From the NCBI GenBank assembly GCA_020692215.1, contig JAIMKW010000004.1, forward strand, positions 186,001 to 250,000: a stretch of 64,000 nucleotides of DNA, given 5' to 3'. This document shows, piece after piece, positions 1 to 10,521 of this stretch. Source of the stretch: Sandarakinorhabdus sp. Its GTDB lineage: Bacteria > Pseudomonadota > Alphaproteobacteria > Sphingomonadales > Sphingomonadaceae. A program made the translations under genes and the position numbers. The notes under the pieces were generated by a model. That model was not told where the DNA came from and made no database searches. It saw only the letters and a program-made list of their open reading frames with translations. Numbering within the stretch: the first letter of the stretch is position 1; the number at the start of each line of letters is the position of its first letter.

Positions 1-224
1 TCAAGATCGGGCTTCAGGATCATGTCGGATTCGTTGATCACCTTCCAGCCGGCGATCGACGAGCCATCGAACATGAAGCCTTCGGTCAGATTGTCCTCGT
101 CGATGACGCGCTTTGCCATCGTCAGGTGCTGCCACTTGCCCTTGGGATCGGTGAAGCGAAGGTCGACCCAGTCGATCTCCTTTTCCTTGATCATCTTCAG
201 GATATCGCTTGCCTTGTTTGCCAT
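1..224 (-). CDS. glnA: Glutamine synthetase, N-terminal part (cut by window edge)
   Basis: Only the first 74 codons are inside the window; the gene runs off the left end. The protein begins [20 protein letters not shown] and continues with [12 protein letters not shown] and [12 protein letters not shown], the conserved N-terminal beta-grasp region of type I glutamine synthetase, which makes glutamine from glutamate, ammonia and ATP. The ATG is preceded by a GAGGA ribosome site. It lies 38 bases downstream of glnB on the same strand, the usual alphaproteobacterial glnBA arrangement, and probably shares the sigma-54 promoter in front of glnB. The active-site half is not visible. Confidence 0.96.
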   Translation of the reverse strand, partial: MANKASDILKMIKEKEIDWVDLRFTDPKGKWQHLTMAKRVIDEDNLTEGFMFDGSSIAGWKVINESDMILKPDL

Positions 225-262
225 GTGCGTCCTCGCTGGTGTGGTTTGCTGCTGTCTTAACG

Positions 263-751
<489 letters not shown>

Positions 752-790
752 TTAATTATGGGGCAGTCGGCAGGCGATTTTCGCGCAAAT

Positions 791-806
791 GGCACCAAAG
801 TGTGCC
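791..806. promoter_or_regulatory. Possible NtrC-type enhancer dyad upstream of glnB
   Basis: An inverted repeat GGCAC-N6-GTGCC lies in the gap between the antiporter gene and glnB, about 105-120 bases upstream of the -24 element, where enhancers for sigma-54 promoters usually sit. NtrC sites have the form GCAC-N7-GTGC; here the spacing is one base shorter, so the assignment is tentative. Confidence 0.4.
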
Positions 807-821
807 GCAAAGGCGAAGCGC

Positions 822-2633
822 CTAGCGCGCGCCCATGCTAACAGGTGGAATTTCGCCAAGCGAGGTGTCGGGGCTGTCCGGCTTCCAGCCATGGCCTGGC
901 CGGAACACCGTTTCCCGGCCGGCCATGATATCGCCGGACGCCACCTGCAAGGCCAGCCGCTCGTTGTCCCGGCGGATATATTCCTCGGTGATCGCATCCA
1001 CTGTTGCGGGCGATGCGCCCAGTTCGGCCAGCGCGATCCGGCCGACTTCGAGCGCGCTGTGGAACAGCTCGCGCACGGCAAGATCCATGTCCGCCTCCAT
1101 CAGCCGCATATAGTGCAGCCGGTCGTGTGCGCGCGCCACCACCTTCAGGTGCGGGAACGCCGTCCGCACGGCATCCAGCCGGTGCGGATCCCAGGCGCCC
1201 CCGGTCGTCACGATCAGCATCCTTGCATCCCGCGCCCCCGCGGCCCGCAGCACATCGGGCCGGAAGCCGTCGCCATAATAAACCTTCCAGCCGAACGCTT
1301 TGGATTGCTCGATCTGGTCCGGCTTGGTGTCGATCAGCACCACATCCACGCCGCGTGCGTGCAGCAACTGCGTCACGATCTGCCCGAACCGGCCATAGCC
1401 CAGCACGATCACCGCGCCGGGGCGTGCGCTGTCGGGCCGGTCCAGCCCATCGGCGCTTGTCTCGGCCTCGGCTGGAACAAGGCGACGGTACAGGCTCATC
1501 AGCACCAGCGAAAACAGCATGGAAAGGGTGACGACTGCAGTAAACAGCGATGCCGCCTCGGGCCGGATCAGCAGGCCGGCAACGGCAGCCGACAGCAGCA
1601 CGAAGGCAAATTCCCCACCCTCCGAAAGCAGCAGGCCCATCGGCCAGGCTTCGCGCCATGGGCTTCCGAAAGCCCGGGCAAGGCCGGCGATGACAACCAG
1701 CTTCACCGCCATCAGTGCGATGACCATCATCAGAACCTGCCCGGGGCTCTGCAGCACAACGGCGATGTTCAGCGTCATGCCGATCGCCAGGAAGAACAGG
1801 CCCAGAAGCAGCCCGCGGAAGGGCTCAATGTCGGCCTCGAGTTCGTGCCGATAGGGGCTGTCGGCCAGCATCACGCCGGCGATGAAGGCACCAAGCGCCA
1901 TGGAAAGCCCGAAGGTTGCCATCAGCAGCGAAGCCCCGAGCACGGTAAGAAGCGCGGCAATCACGAAAATGTCACGCGTGCCGACCTGCCCGAACAGCTT
2001 CAGCGCCGGGTTCAGCACGAACCGGCCGATCAGCGAAAGGGCGGCGATCGCAGCGAAACTGTAGGCCACCAGCTGCCATCCGCCCGGCGCATCCGGGTTG
2101 GGCACACGCGAAAAGGCGCTGACGATGATGAGCAGCGGCACGATCGCCAGATCCTGCAGCAAAAGGATGGAAAAGGTCCGTTCCCCGGCCTTCGTGTTCA
2201 TTTCTCCCTTTTCCTGGAGATATTGCACCACCAGCGCCGTGGACGAGAGCGAGAGGGCAAGGCCGACAACCAGCGCCGACTCCCATGAAAGGCTTGTCAG
2301 GGCCTTCAACATGCCGGTCAGGGCAATCCCGCAGATCACGACCTGTGCGGTCCCAAGGCCGAAGATATCGCGCCGCAGCGCCCACAGGCGCGAAGGCTGC
2401 AGCTCAAGACCGATCACGAACAGCAGCAGCACGATGCCATATTCGCCGAATTTCAGGATGTCCTCGGTCTCGTTGATCAGGCCGAACCCATAAGGGCCGA
2501 TCAGCATTCCGGCTGTCAGATATCCCAGCACCGCGCCCAGCTTGAACCGGCTGAACAGCGGCACCATCACAGCAGCGGCCGCAAGGAACACCACGGCATC
2601 GCGCAGCACCGTGGTGTCGGCCGGCCCCGCCAT
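822..2633 (-). CDS. KefB/KefC-type monovalent cation:proton antiporter (CPA2) with RCK domain
   Basis: A 603-residue inner-membrane protein. Residues about 10-385 form a multi-helix Na+/H+ exchanger domain with the QDLAIVPL motif near residue 160. A short linker leads to a TrkA-N/RCK nucleotide-binding domain from about residue 406, with the Rossmann motif GYGRFG at 412-417. This architecture and length match the CPA2 antiporters KefB and KefC, which export potassium in exchange for protons during electrophile stress. It is separated by four bases from the IscU-like gene upstream. Whether it responds to glutathione adducts like E. coli KefC cannot be told from the sequence, and no KefF/KefG partner gene is adjacent. 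Confidence 0.88.
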   Translation of the reverse strand: MAGPADTTVLRDAVVFLAAAAVMVPLFSRFKLGAVLGYLTAGMLIGPYGFGLINETEDILKFGEYGIVLLLFVIGLELQPSRLWALRRDIFGLGTAQVVICGIALTGMLKALTSLSWESALVVGLALSLSSTALVVQYLQEKGEMNTKAGERTFSILLLQDLAIVPLLIIVSAFSRVPNPDAPGGWQLVAYSFAAIAALSLIGRFVLNPALKLFGQVGTRDIFVIAALLTVLGASLLMATFGLSMALGAFIAGVMLADSPYRHELEADIEPFRGLLLGLFFLAIGMTLNIAVVLQSPGQVLMMVIALMAVKLVVIAGLARAFGSPWREAWPMGLLLSEGGEFAFVLLSAAVAGLLIRPEAASLFTAVVTLSMLFSLVLMSLYRRLVPAEAETSADGLDRPDSARPGAVIVLGYGRFGQIVTQLLHARGVDVVLIDTKPDQIEQSKAFGWKVYYGDGFRPDVLRAAGARDARMLIVTTGGAWDPHRLDAVRTAFPHLKVVARAHDRLHYMRLMEADMDLAVRELFHSALEVGRIALAELGASPATVDAITEEYIRRDNERLALQVASGDIMAGRETVFRPGHGWKPDSPDTSLGEIPPVSMGAR

Positions 2634-2637
2634 GGCG

Positions 2638-3114
2638 CTATCCGGCCAATGTCAGTCGGGACGCCCCGGCTGCGGCTGCCGCTGCGGCGGCTGCCGCTTC
2701 GAACGAAAGGCATATGGAAGCATGCCGCGCCGGGTGGGCGCGCGCCGGCTTGAAAAGGGCAAGGCGCGGAAACTGCGCAGCAAGCGGGGCGGGGAGGGGG
2801 CTATCGCCCATCAATCCATCGCCCTTCAACCAGGCTGCCAGCAGGCCATGCGCCTCTGCCAGCGAGGCTGCGGTCTGCCCGATGACACCGGCACCCAATA
2901 TGGCCGCAGATGCCTGCCCCAGCGCGCAGGCGCGCACTTCCTGCCCGAATTCAACAATGCGGCCCTGCGGGTCGACCTTCACATCGGCCGTCACCCGGCT
3001 GCCGCACACCGGAGAGGTTCGCCGGGCCGTCGCCTGCGGATCGGGCAGACGTTCGGCAAAGGGAATGGACGCCGCCAGCCGCAGGATTTCTGCATTGTAG
3101 AGCGGGGTGTCCAT
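2638..3114 (-). CDS. IscU/NifU-N-like iron-sulfur cluster scaffold protein
   Basis: A 158-residue protein starting MDTPLYNAEILRLAASIPFA. It has the IscU-like fold signature with Cys37 (SPVCGSR) and Cys63 (RACALGQAS), two of the three cluster ligands. The classical CGD motif is CGS here, and the only further cysteine is Cys135, well beyond the usual third ligand position. It ends in a run of ten alanines and a short tail. This divergent stand-alone form is found in many alphaproteobacteria, away from isc or suf operons, as here. The family role would be assembly or transfer of Fe-S clusters, but the altered motif makes the exact function uncertain. Confidence 0.75.
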   Translation of the reverse strand: MDTPLYNAEILRLAASIPFAERLPDPQATARRTSPVCGSRVTADVKVDPQGRIVEFGQEVRACALGQASAAILGAGVIGQTAASLAEAHGLLAAWLKGDGLMGDSPLPAPLAAQFPRLALFKPARAHPARHASICLSFEAAAAAAAAAAGASRLTLAG

Positions 3115-3218
3115 GGCCCATCACTATAGGTCGGCCCTGCCGCTTGGCAAATGCTGCGATGCGGCGCAGCCACAAAAATACAGCATAGTCTGCAGCCGCT
3201 TTCGGCGCCCGCTCTTCC

Positions 3219-3515
3219 TCAGCGCTTGCGAACGAACTCCGCCCGCAGCACCAGGCCCTTGATCCCTTCGAACCGGCAGTCGATTTCCTGCGGGTCGTCC
3301 GTCAGCCGGATGGAGCGGACAACGGTTCCCACTTTCAGGGTCTGCCCGGCACCCTTCACCTTCAGGTCTTTCACCAGCACCACCGAATCCCCATCGGCCA
3401 GCAGATTGCCGACAGCGTCGCGCACCTCGGCGGCCGCGGCCTGCTTGGCTGCAACCTCGGAAGCCGGCAGCCACTCGCCGCTGGCTTCATCATACACATA
3501 ATCATCGTCTGCCAT
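3219..3515 (-). CDS. PhnA/YjdM-type zinc-ribbon-less domain protein
   Basis: A 98-residue soluble protein. The C-terminal half contains GDSVVLVKDLKVKGAG, LKVGTVVRSIRL and GIKGLVLRAEFVRK, the SH3-like core of the PhnA_C family (E. coli YjdM). The N-terminal zinc ribbon of longer members is absent. In spite of the historical name 'alkylphosphonate uptake', no phosphonate role is established. Its start lies two bases from the end of cysS, so the two are probably cotranscribed. Confidence 0.82.
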   Translation of the reverse strand: MADDDYVYDEASGEWLPASEVAAKQAAAAEVRDAVGNLLADGDSVVLVKDLKVKGAGQTLKVGTVVRSIRLTDDPQEIDCRFEGIKGLVLRAEFVRKR

Positions 3516-3517
3516 GG

Positions 3518-4813
3518 TCAGGCCTTTCGCCAGTTGGTTTTGCCGTCTTTCGAGACGGAAATCTCGATCCCCTGCGCCCTCAGGGAATCCCGTATGGAGT
3601 CTGCGCTTGTCCAGTCTCTGGCGGCTCGGGCGTCGCGATAGCGGGCAAGGTCTGCTTCAATGGCGGCGCTGTCTGCGCCTTGTGTGAACCAAGCAGCCGG
3701 ATCGGCCAGCCCAAAGCCCAGCAGTGTCGCACCGTCCGGCAAGGCCGCCAGCGCTTCGGGCGTGTTCAGGTCGTCCAGCAGGGCTGCAACGGGCTCGGCG
3801 CTCCCCATTTCCCCTTCAGTCTTCCGCCGGTAAAGCCTGTCGAGCTTCGCCTTCGATTGTTCCAGAAGCGCGTCCGTCCACATCAGCGGCTGGCGGTAGT
3901 GCGCGCTCAGCAGCGCCAGGCGCAGCACTTCGCCCTGCCAGCCCGCGTCCAGCAGTTCGCGCGGGGTCACGATGTTGCCGATGGATTTCGACATCTTGGT
4001 TTCGCCCATCGTCAGGAAGCCATTGTGCATCCAGATCCGCGCAAGCTCTTGCCCGCCATGGGCGCAGCAGCTTTGTGCGCGCTCATTCTCGTGGTGTGGA
4101 AACTGCAGGTCTATGCCGCCGCCGTGGATGTCGATCGTCTCGGCCCCCAGCACGCCGCGGATCATGGCGCTGCATTCGATATGCCAGCCCGGGCGCCCGC
4201 GGCCCCAGGGGCTGTCCCACCCGGGCTGGTCGGCGGTGCTCGGCTTCCACAGCACGAAATCGCCGGGTGCGCGCTTATAGGGCGCAACCTCCACCCGTGC
4301 GCCGGCGATCATCTCGTCCATCGGCCGGCGCGAAAGCCGGCCATAGCCATCGAACTTCGCCACCTCGAACAGCACATGGCCATCCGCTTCATAGGCAACG
4401 CCCGTTTCGATGAGCGCCGCGATCATCGCGATCATGCCGTGGTCGCCGGCGATATGGTCGGTCGCGCGCGGCTCGAAATCGGGCGGCAGGCAGCCCAGTG
4501 CCCCCATATCCGCCTGATAGGCGGCCTCGAATTCGCGGGCGACAGCCTGCGGGCTCCGGTTTTCCGCAACCGCTTTGGCCATGATCTTGTCGTCGATATC
4601 GGTGATATTGCGGGCGTAGCGAACAGAATCTGCGCCGTGCAGATGCCGCAGCTGCCGGAACAGCACATCGAACACTACTGGCCCACGCGCATTGCCGATG
4701 TGCGCGCGGCCATAGACGGTGGGCCCGCACAGATACAGGGTGATGGGTTTGCCGGGCTCGGGCTGCCGGACAGCCTTTTTGGTCCGGCTCATCGTGTCGT
4801 ACAACTTCAGCAT
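3518..4813 (-). CDS. cysS: Cysteine--tRNA ligase
   Basis: A 431-residue class I aminoacyl-tRNA synthetase that charges tRNA-Cys. The HIGH-type motif HIGN is at residues 38-41 and KMSKS at 273-277. The zinc ligands expected from E. coli CysS are all present: Cys29, Cys214, His240 and Glu244. It is somewhat shorter than the roughly 460-residue E. coli enzyme, mostly in the C-terminal anticodon-binding part. The start codon shares one base with the stop codon of the upstream cvpA gene (TGATG), so translation is coupled. Confidence 0.97.
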   Translation of the reverse strand: MLKLYDTMSRTKKAVRQPEPGKPITLYLCGPTVYGRAHIGNARGPVVFDVLFRQLRHLHGADSVRYARNITDIDDKIMAKAVAENRSPQAVAREFEAAYQADMGALGCLPPDFEPRATDHIAGDHGMIAMIAALIETGVAYEADGHVLFEVAKFDGYGRLSRRPMDEMIAGARVEVAPYKRAPGDFVLWKPSTADQPGWDSPWGRGRPGWHIECSAMIRGVLGAETIDIHGGGIDLQFPHHENERAQSCCAHGGQELARIWMHNGFLTMGETKMSKSIGNIVTPRELLDAGWQGEVLRLALLSAHYRQPLMWTDALLEQSKAKLDRLYRRKTEGEMGSAEPVAALLDDLNTPEALAALPDGATLLGFGLADPAAWFTQGADSAAIEADLARYRDARAARDWTSADSIRDSLRAQGIEISVSKDGKTNWRKA

Positions 4814-5508
4814 CAGATCTCGACCTGTTCGCCCTTGGCCGCACCCTCTTCAAGCAGCTTGTCCAGCGCCTGCCGGTCCTCTTGCGTATAGCCGCCGCGG
4901 TCGCGAGGGGCGGGGCCAGCCATCGGCCCTTCCAGCGGCGGATGGCCGGGCGGAAGCGCAAAGCCGGCCCCGCCGCCATCCTTGCCCCCCATGGCGGTGT
5001 CCTTCTGGAATTCCTGCACCCAGCCGACCATGGCATTGGCGCTTAGCGCCAGCAGCGGGGCGGATTTGCTGTTCGCCAGCCAGTCGGGCGCGCTGCGGGC
5101 GGGATCGAAGAAGCCGGTTGCAAACTGGGTCAGAAGGAACAGCACAGATGCCAGGATCACGCCCTTCAATCCACCAAAGCCCAGCCCCAGCAGCCGGTCC
5201 ATCGGCCCCAGCACGCTGCGTTTCGCCGCGCCGCCTGCGGCGCTGGCCAGCAGCTTGGCGGCAATCACCGTGCCGAAGAACAGCACAAGAAAGGCGATGA
5301 TCGCGGCCGATGCATCCCCGCCAACACGCGGCACCAGCCACATCGTCACATCCTCGTGGAACAACCGCACGATGACTGCGGCGCCGATCCAGCCGGCAAG
5401 GCTGAGCGCCTCGTGCGTGAAACCGCGCATGAGACCGATGACAGACAGCAGGCCGACAAGGACAATGACGACCCAGTCGAAGCCGGTGAGGGTTTGTGCA
5501 AGCTCCAT
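4813..5508 (-). CDS. CvpA family membrane protein
   Basis: A 231-residue protein with about four membrane-spanning segments in the first 150 residues, starting FDWVVIVLVGLLSVIGLMRG. The motif RGFTHEALSLAGWIGA and the later LLGLGFGGLKGVI are typical of the CvpA family. E. coli CvpA affects colicin V production and bile-salt and envelope stress tolerance. In E. coli the gene sits by purF; here it overlaps cysS by one base instead. The C-terminal 60 residues are hydrophilic and variable. Biochemical function is unknown. Confidence 0.88.
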   Translation of the reverse strand: MELAQTLTGFDWVVIVLVGLLSVIGLMRGFTHEALSLAGWIGAAVIVRLFHEDVTMWLVPRVGGDASAAIIAFLVLFFGTVIAAKLLASAAGGAAKRSVLGPMDRLLGLGFGGLKGVILASVLFLLTQFATGFFDPARSAPDWLANSKSAPLLALSANAMVGWVQEFQKDTAMGGKDGGGAGFALPPGHPPLEGPMAGPAPRDRGGYTQEDRQALDKLLEEGAAKGEQVEI

Positions 5509-5521
5509 GCCGGGGTGCTAG

Positions 5522-5549
5522 AGCATGTTGAGGCTGCGCGAAACATGCT
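5522..5549. repeat. Inverted repeat between radA and cvpA
   Basis: A perfect 8-base inverted repeat, AGCATGTT and AACATGCT, separated by 12 bases, lies in the 110-base gap between radA (ending at 5619) and the start of cvpA. It has no T-tract. It could be a transcription-termination hairpin for radA or a protein site near the cvpA promoter; nothing decides between these. Confidence 0.3.
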
Positions 5550-5618
5550 GCCGTGCAAAACCCGCAAAAGATGTGCGGCAAACGGTCATCCGCCGTGCAG
5601 CAGATGCACTGAAGGGCA

Positions 5619-6989
<1,371 letters not shown>

Positions 6990-7039
6990 GGTTCGGGTCT
7001 AGGGCTTCTTCCACTGATTGCAAATGCGCCAGAATCCGG

Positions 7040-7069
7040 CGGGGCAGGGGCCTTGCAGCCCCTGCCCCG
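7040..7069 (-). terminator. Hairpin downstream of clpA
   Basis: A perfect 12-base inverted repeat (CGGGGCAGGGGC / GCCCCTGCCCCG, loop of 6) lies 28 bases past the clpA stop codon and before radA. There is no T-tract, so it may be a weak terminator or an RNA-stabilising hairpin between the two genes. Confidence 0.5.
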
Positions 7070-7097
7070 GCAGATTTCAGGCTATCAGGAGGCCGGC

Positions 7098-9440
7098 CTA
7101 GTCCTTCTCGCCCTGCGTTGGTGCGGGCAGGGCCGGGGCCTTCTTCTTCCGCTTGGGCTTGGGCGCCGCGGCGGTGATCTCGAAGGCGGGCTTGTCGTCC
7201 TTCACATGCACCCGCACCTCGCCACCGTTCACCAGCTTGCCGAACAGCAGTTCGTCGGCCAGCGGGCGCTTGATCGTTTCCTGGATCAGGCGGCCCAGCG
7301 GGCGCGCGCCATAGGCCTTGTCGTAGCCGCGCTCGATCAGCCAGTCCTTCGCGTCCTGGTCCAGCGCGATATGCACATCGCGCTCGGCCAGCTGCAGCTC
7401 CAGCTGGATGATGAACTTGTCGATCACCCGCGCCACGATGGAGGGCGGAAGGTAATCGAACGGCACGGTTGCATCCAGCCGGTTGCGGAATTCCGGCGTG
7501 AACATCCGCTTGATCGCTTCCTCGTCCTCGCCCACGCGGGCCCCGGCCCCAAAGCCGACCCCCTCGCGCGCCATGTCGGCGGCGCCGGCATTGGTCGTCA
7601 TGATCAGGATGGTGTTGCGGAAATCGACAGTCTTGCCGTGGTGGTCGGTCAGCTTTCCATTGTCCATCACCTGCAGCAGGATGTTGAACAGGTCGGGGTG
7701 TGCTTTCTCGATCTCGTCAAGCAGCAGCACGGAATGCGGATTCTGATCCACCGCATCGGTCAGCAATCCGCCTTGGTCAAAGCCGACATAACCCGGAGGC
7801 GCGCCGATCAGGCGCGAAACACTGTGCCGCTCCATATATTCCGACATGTCGAACCGGGTCAGCGGGATGCCCAGGATGCTGGCAAGCTGTCGCGCAACTT
7901 CGGTTTTTCCCACGCCAGTAGGGCCTGAGAACAGATAGTTGCCGATCGGCTTGTTCGGCTCGCGAAGGCCGGCCCGGCTGAGCTTTATGGCGCTTGCCAG
8001 AAGCTCGATCGCCTTGTCCTGGCCAAAGACAACGCGCTTCAGATCGGCTTCTAGCGTGCCGAGCTGCTTCTTGTCGTCGGTGGAGACGGATTTCGGCGGG
8101 ATGCGCGCCATTGTGGCCACCACAGCCTCGATTTCCTTTACGCCGATCACCCGCTTGCGCCGGGCTTCGGGCACCAGCATCTGCGCCGATCCGCTCTCGT
8201 CGATCACGTCGATCGCCTTGTCGGGCAGCTTGCGGTCGTTGATGTAGCGCGCGGAAAGCTCCACCGCCGATTTGATTGCATCGGGCGTGTAGCGAACCTT
8301 GTGGTGCTTTTCGAAGGCCGGCTTCAGGCCGGTCAGGATCTTCACCGTGTCTTCCACCGTGGGCTCGTTCACGTCGATCTTCTGGAACCGGCGCAACAGC
8401 GCGCGGTCCTTCTCGAAGTGGTTGCGGAACTCCTTGTAGGTTGTGGAGCCGATGCAGCGGATCGCTCCGCTGGAAAGCGCGGGCTTCAGCAGGTTCGAGG
8501 CATCCATCGCCCCGCCCGATGTGGCGCCAGCGCCGATCACAGTGTGGATCTCGTCGATGAACAGCACCGCGTGCGGCAGCTTTTCAAGTTCGGAGACGAC
8601 ATTCTTCAGCCGTTCCTCGAAGTCGCCCCGATAGCGGGTTCCAGCCAGCAGTGCCCCCATGTCCAGCGCGTAGATGACGGCCGGCTTCAGCACGTCAGGC
8701 ACGTCGCCTTCGATGATCTTGCGCGCAAGCCCCTCGGCAATCGCCGTCTTCCCCACGCCCGGATCGCCCACATAGAGCGGGTTGTTCTTCGACCGGCGGC
8801 ACAGGATCTGGATCGTGCGGTCCACCTCGGCCTCGCGGCCGATCAGCACGTCGATCTTTCCGGCCTCGGCCTTTTCGTTGAGGTTCACGGTGAACTGCTT
8901 CAGCGCTGATTCGGGCGCCTTTTGCCGTCCGTCACGCTTCTCCTCGCGCGCTTCGCTTTGTTCCTCGGCGCCCTTGGGCGTCTTTGCCTCGCCCATGCCG
9001 GGCGTCTTGGCGATGCCGTGGCTGATGTAGGAAACGGCATCCAGCCGCGTCATGTCCTGCTGCTGCAGGAAATAGACGGCGTGGCTTTCCCGTTCGGAAA
9101 ACAGTGCGACCAGCACGTTCGCGCCTGTCACGTCCTCGCGGCCAGACGACTGCACATGCAGGATCGCGCGCTGTACCACGCGCTGGAACCCGGCCGTGGG
9201 CGAGGGATCGACCGACGAATCGGCTTTCAGGCTCCCCAGTTCGGTGTCGAGATAGCGCGTCACCTGCGCCGAAAGCTCGTCGAGATCGACGCCGCAGGCC
9301 TTCATCACTACCGACGCATGCGTGTCGGTGATGAGCGCGAGCAGCAGATGTTCGAGCGTTGCATATTCGTGCCGGCGGCGGCTCGCCTCGGCGAGAGCGT
9401 TGTGGAGGGTGGATTCGAGGTCTCTTGAAAAAGAGGGCAT
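7098..9440 (-). CDS. clpA: ATP-dependent Clp protease ATP-binding subunit ClpA
   Basis: A 780-residue AAA+ unfoldase. The N-terminal Clp repeat domain covers about residues 1-145. D1 has Walker A GDPGVGKT at 225-232 and the Walker B region LFIDEIHT. D2 has Walker A GPTGVGKT at 506-513 and LLLDEIEKAHPD. The ClpP-docking loop appears as VGF in AREGVGFGAG, where E. coli has IGL. The absence of the middle coiled-coil domain separates it from ClpB. Its partner adaptor gene clpS, often directly upstream, is not present here. ClpA hands substrates, including N-degron proteins, to ClpP. Confidence 0.97.
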   Translation of the reverse strand: MPSFSRDLESTLHNALAEASRRRHEYATLEHLLLALITDTHASVVMKACGVDLDELSAQVTRYLDTELGSLKADSSVDPSPTAGFQRVVQRAILHVQSSGREDVTGANVLVALFSERESHAVYFLQQQDMTRLDAVSYISHGIAKTPGMGEAKTPKGAEEQSEAREEKRDGRQKAPESALKQFTVNLNEKAEAGKIDVLIGREAEVDRTIQILCRRSKNNPLYVGDPGVGKTAIAEGLARKIIEGDVPDVLKPAVIYALDMGALLAGTRYRGDFEERLKNVVSELEKLPHAVLFIDEIHTVIGAGATSGGAMDASNLLKPALSSGAIRCIGSTTYKEFRNHFEKDRALLRRFQKIDVNEPTVEDTVKILTGLKPAFEKHHKVRYTPDAIKSAVELSARYINDRKLPDKAIDVIDESGSAQMLVPEARRKRVIGVKEIEAVVATMARIPPKSVSTDDKKQLGTLEADLKRVVFGQDKAIELLASAIKLSRAGLREPNKPIGNYLFSGPTGVGKTEVARQLASILGIPLTRFDMSEYMERHSVSRLIGAPPGYVGFDQGGLLTDAVDQNPHSVLLLDEIEKAHPDLFNILLQVMDNGKLTDHHGKTVDFRNTILIMTTNAGAADMAREGVGFGAGARVGEDEEAIKRMFTPEFRNRLDATVPFDYLPPSIVARVIDKFIIQLELQLAERDVHIALDQDAKDWLIERGYDKAYGARPLGRLIQETIKRPLADELLFGKLVNGGEVRVHVKDDKPAFEITAAAPKPKRKKKAPALPAPTQGEKD

Positions 9441-9493
9441 GTGACCTTCCTGACCGAGCCGGGGGAAAGAACCGGCTACGTCCCAATGTCACC

Positions 9494-9501
9494 ATGGTTA
9501 A
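9494..9501 (-). promoter_or_regulatory. Possible CtrA half-site upstream of clpA
   Basis: TTAACCAT on the minus strand, about 55 bases upstream of the clpA start. This is the half-site reported for the alphaproteobacterial cell-cycle regulator CtrA. A single 8-base match is weak evidence. Confidence 0.25.
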
Positions 9502-9588
9502 ACAAAAGCGCAAGGGGGCGTTCGTCGCAGGGGGGCGGCTTGGCTCGATTTCGGCTGCAATCGTCCGAAGACATGGCCCTTGCGCAGA

Positions 9589-9622
9589 AGGAGCGCCAAA
9601 GCCTTGCGGCCCCGGCGCTCCT
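9589..9622 (-). terminator. Hairpin downstream of the first PEP-CTERM gene
   Basis: A perfect 9-base inverted repeat (AGGAGCGCC / GGCGCTCCT) with a 16-base loop begins 24 bases past the stop codon of the PEP-CTERM gene. The T-tract is missing, so efficient intrinsic termination is doubtful. Confidence 0.35.
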
Positions 9623-9645
9623 GCCCGCATGTCAGACATGTCGTC

Positions 9646-10401
9646 TCAAGACGAAACGACGACTCCGCTGCTGTTGCGGCGGCGTGCGGCCGCACCCACC
9701 AGCCCGAAACCGGCGATCAGCATCGCCCATGTCGCGGGCTCAGGCACGCCATTGCCGCCCTGCGAGAGGAAATAGCCCACGGTGTGATTGTCGCTTTCAT
9801 AACCGCCGACCTGGGGTTGCTCGTAAAAGCGGATCCGGTCGATGGTCAGGCCATCCTCGAAATAGAAGTTGATGAACGCATAGGATTCACCCGCATTCTT
9901 GCCCAGGAACGCCTGATTGGGATTGCCGCAATAGGCGTTGCCGGCATCCGGGCAGGTGCCGATCCGCGCATCGACGGCATCCGGCGTGAAGGTGTAGAGG
10001 AGATCATCGCCGTTGAAGAAGTCCAGCCGGTTCCCGCGGTCGAGCGCCGAGAGCCAGTAGCCGAAATAGTTGATGCCCTCGGGCCGTTGGGTTGCGAGCG
10101 AAAGCTCATAGCCGACGCCTGCAAAGGTCACCGCGTGGTTGCCCACACCCAGGGCCGATCCAAACTGGTTGGCGGCGTCGATCCGGACACCGGAATACAC
10201 GCCCGAAATCGCGCTGCCGCCAAACGTCGTGCCAAATGTCTGGCCAGCGCCGGTGGACCGGTCGTCAAATGTTTCCACGCCCATGAAGTCGAAAACGGCG
10301 GTGGAATTCTGGACTCCGGGATTTTCGAAGGTGACAGTCACGCCGGCCAGTGCCTGGCCTGCCGCGAGTGCGGCAATGGCCGCGCCAATAAGAAGTTTCA
10401 T
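9646..10401 (-). CDS. PEPxxWA-CTERM sorting domain protein
   Basis: A 251-residue exported protein. The chosen start MKLLIGAAIAALAAGQALAG gives a clean signal peptide and sits behind GGAGAG; an in-frame start 18 codons upstream is rejected. The C-terminus has [10 protein letters not shown], then the hydrophobic stretch [10 protein letters not shown] and the basic AARRR, the PEPxxWA-CTERM signal processed by an exosortase. The middle part is a secreted beta-rich domain of unknown function with a possible disulfide pair (the CPDAGNAYC segment). A sigma-54-like promoter and a dyad lie upstream, so expression may be conditional. No exosortase gene is in the window. Confidence 0.88.
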   Translation of the reverse strand: MKLLIGAAIAALAAGQALAGVTVTFENPGVQNSTAVFDFMGVETFDDRSTGAGQTFGTTFGGSAISGVYSGVRIDAANQFGSALGVGNHAVTFAGVGYELSLATQRPEGINYFGYWLSALDRGNRLDFFNGDDLLYTFTPDAVDARIGTCPDAGNAYCGNPNQAFLGKNAGESYAFINFYFEDGLTIDRIRFYEQPQVGGYESDNHTVGYFLSQGGNGVPEPATWAMLIAGFGLVGAAARRRNSSGVVVSS

Positions 10402-10453
10402 GCAATCTCTCCAACTCTGAACAAGGCGGGGGGCTGCCCCGCTGGCGAGGTTC

Positions 10454-10470
10454 ATGCAAAGCTCATGCCA
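10454..10470 (-). promoter_or_regulatory. Sigma-54-like promoter of the PEP-CTERM gene
   Basis: On the minus strand the bases read TGGCAT-GAGCT-TTGCAT, matching the -24/-12 elements of sigma-54 promoters (TGGCAY-N5-TTGCW) with correct spacing. A start near base 10444 would leave a leader of about 43 bases before the PEP-CTERM gene. Some PEP-CTERM systems elsewhere are known to be controlled by sigma-54 with the PrsK/PrsR pair. Confidence 0.6.
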
Positions 10471-10521
10471 ACCTTGAGGGCCTTGGGGAAATCGGCATCT
10501 GCCGCGGACCTTTCAGAAAAT

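Noticed and set aside
789..2288. A 499-codon open frame on the plus strand opposite the KefB-type gene
   Set aside because: Composition is His/Gln/Arg-rich with no domain, and it is fully antisense to a well-supported gene; long shadow frames are expected at this GC content.
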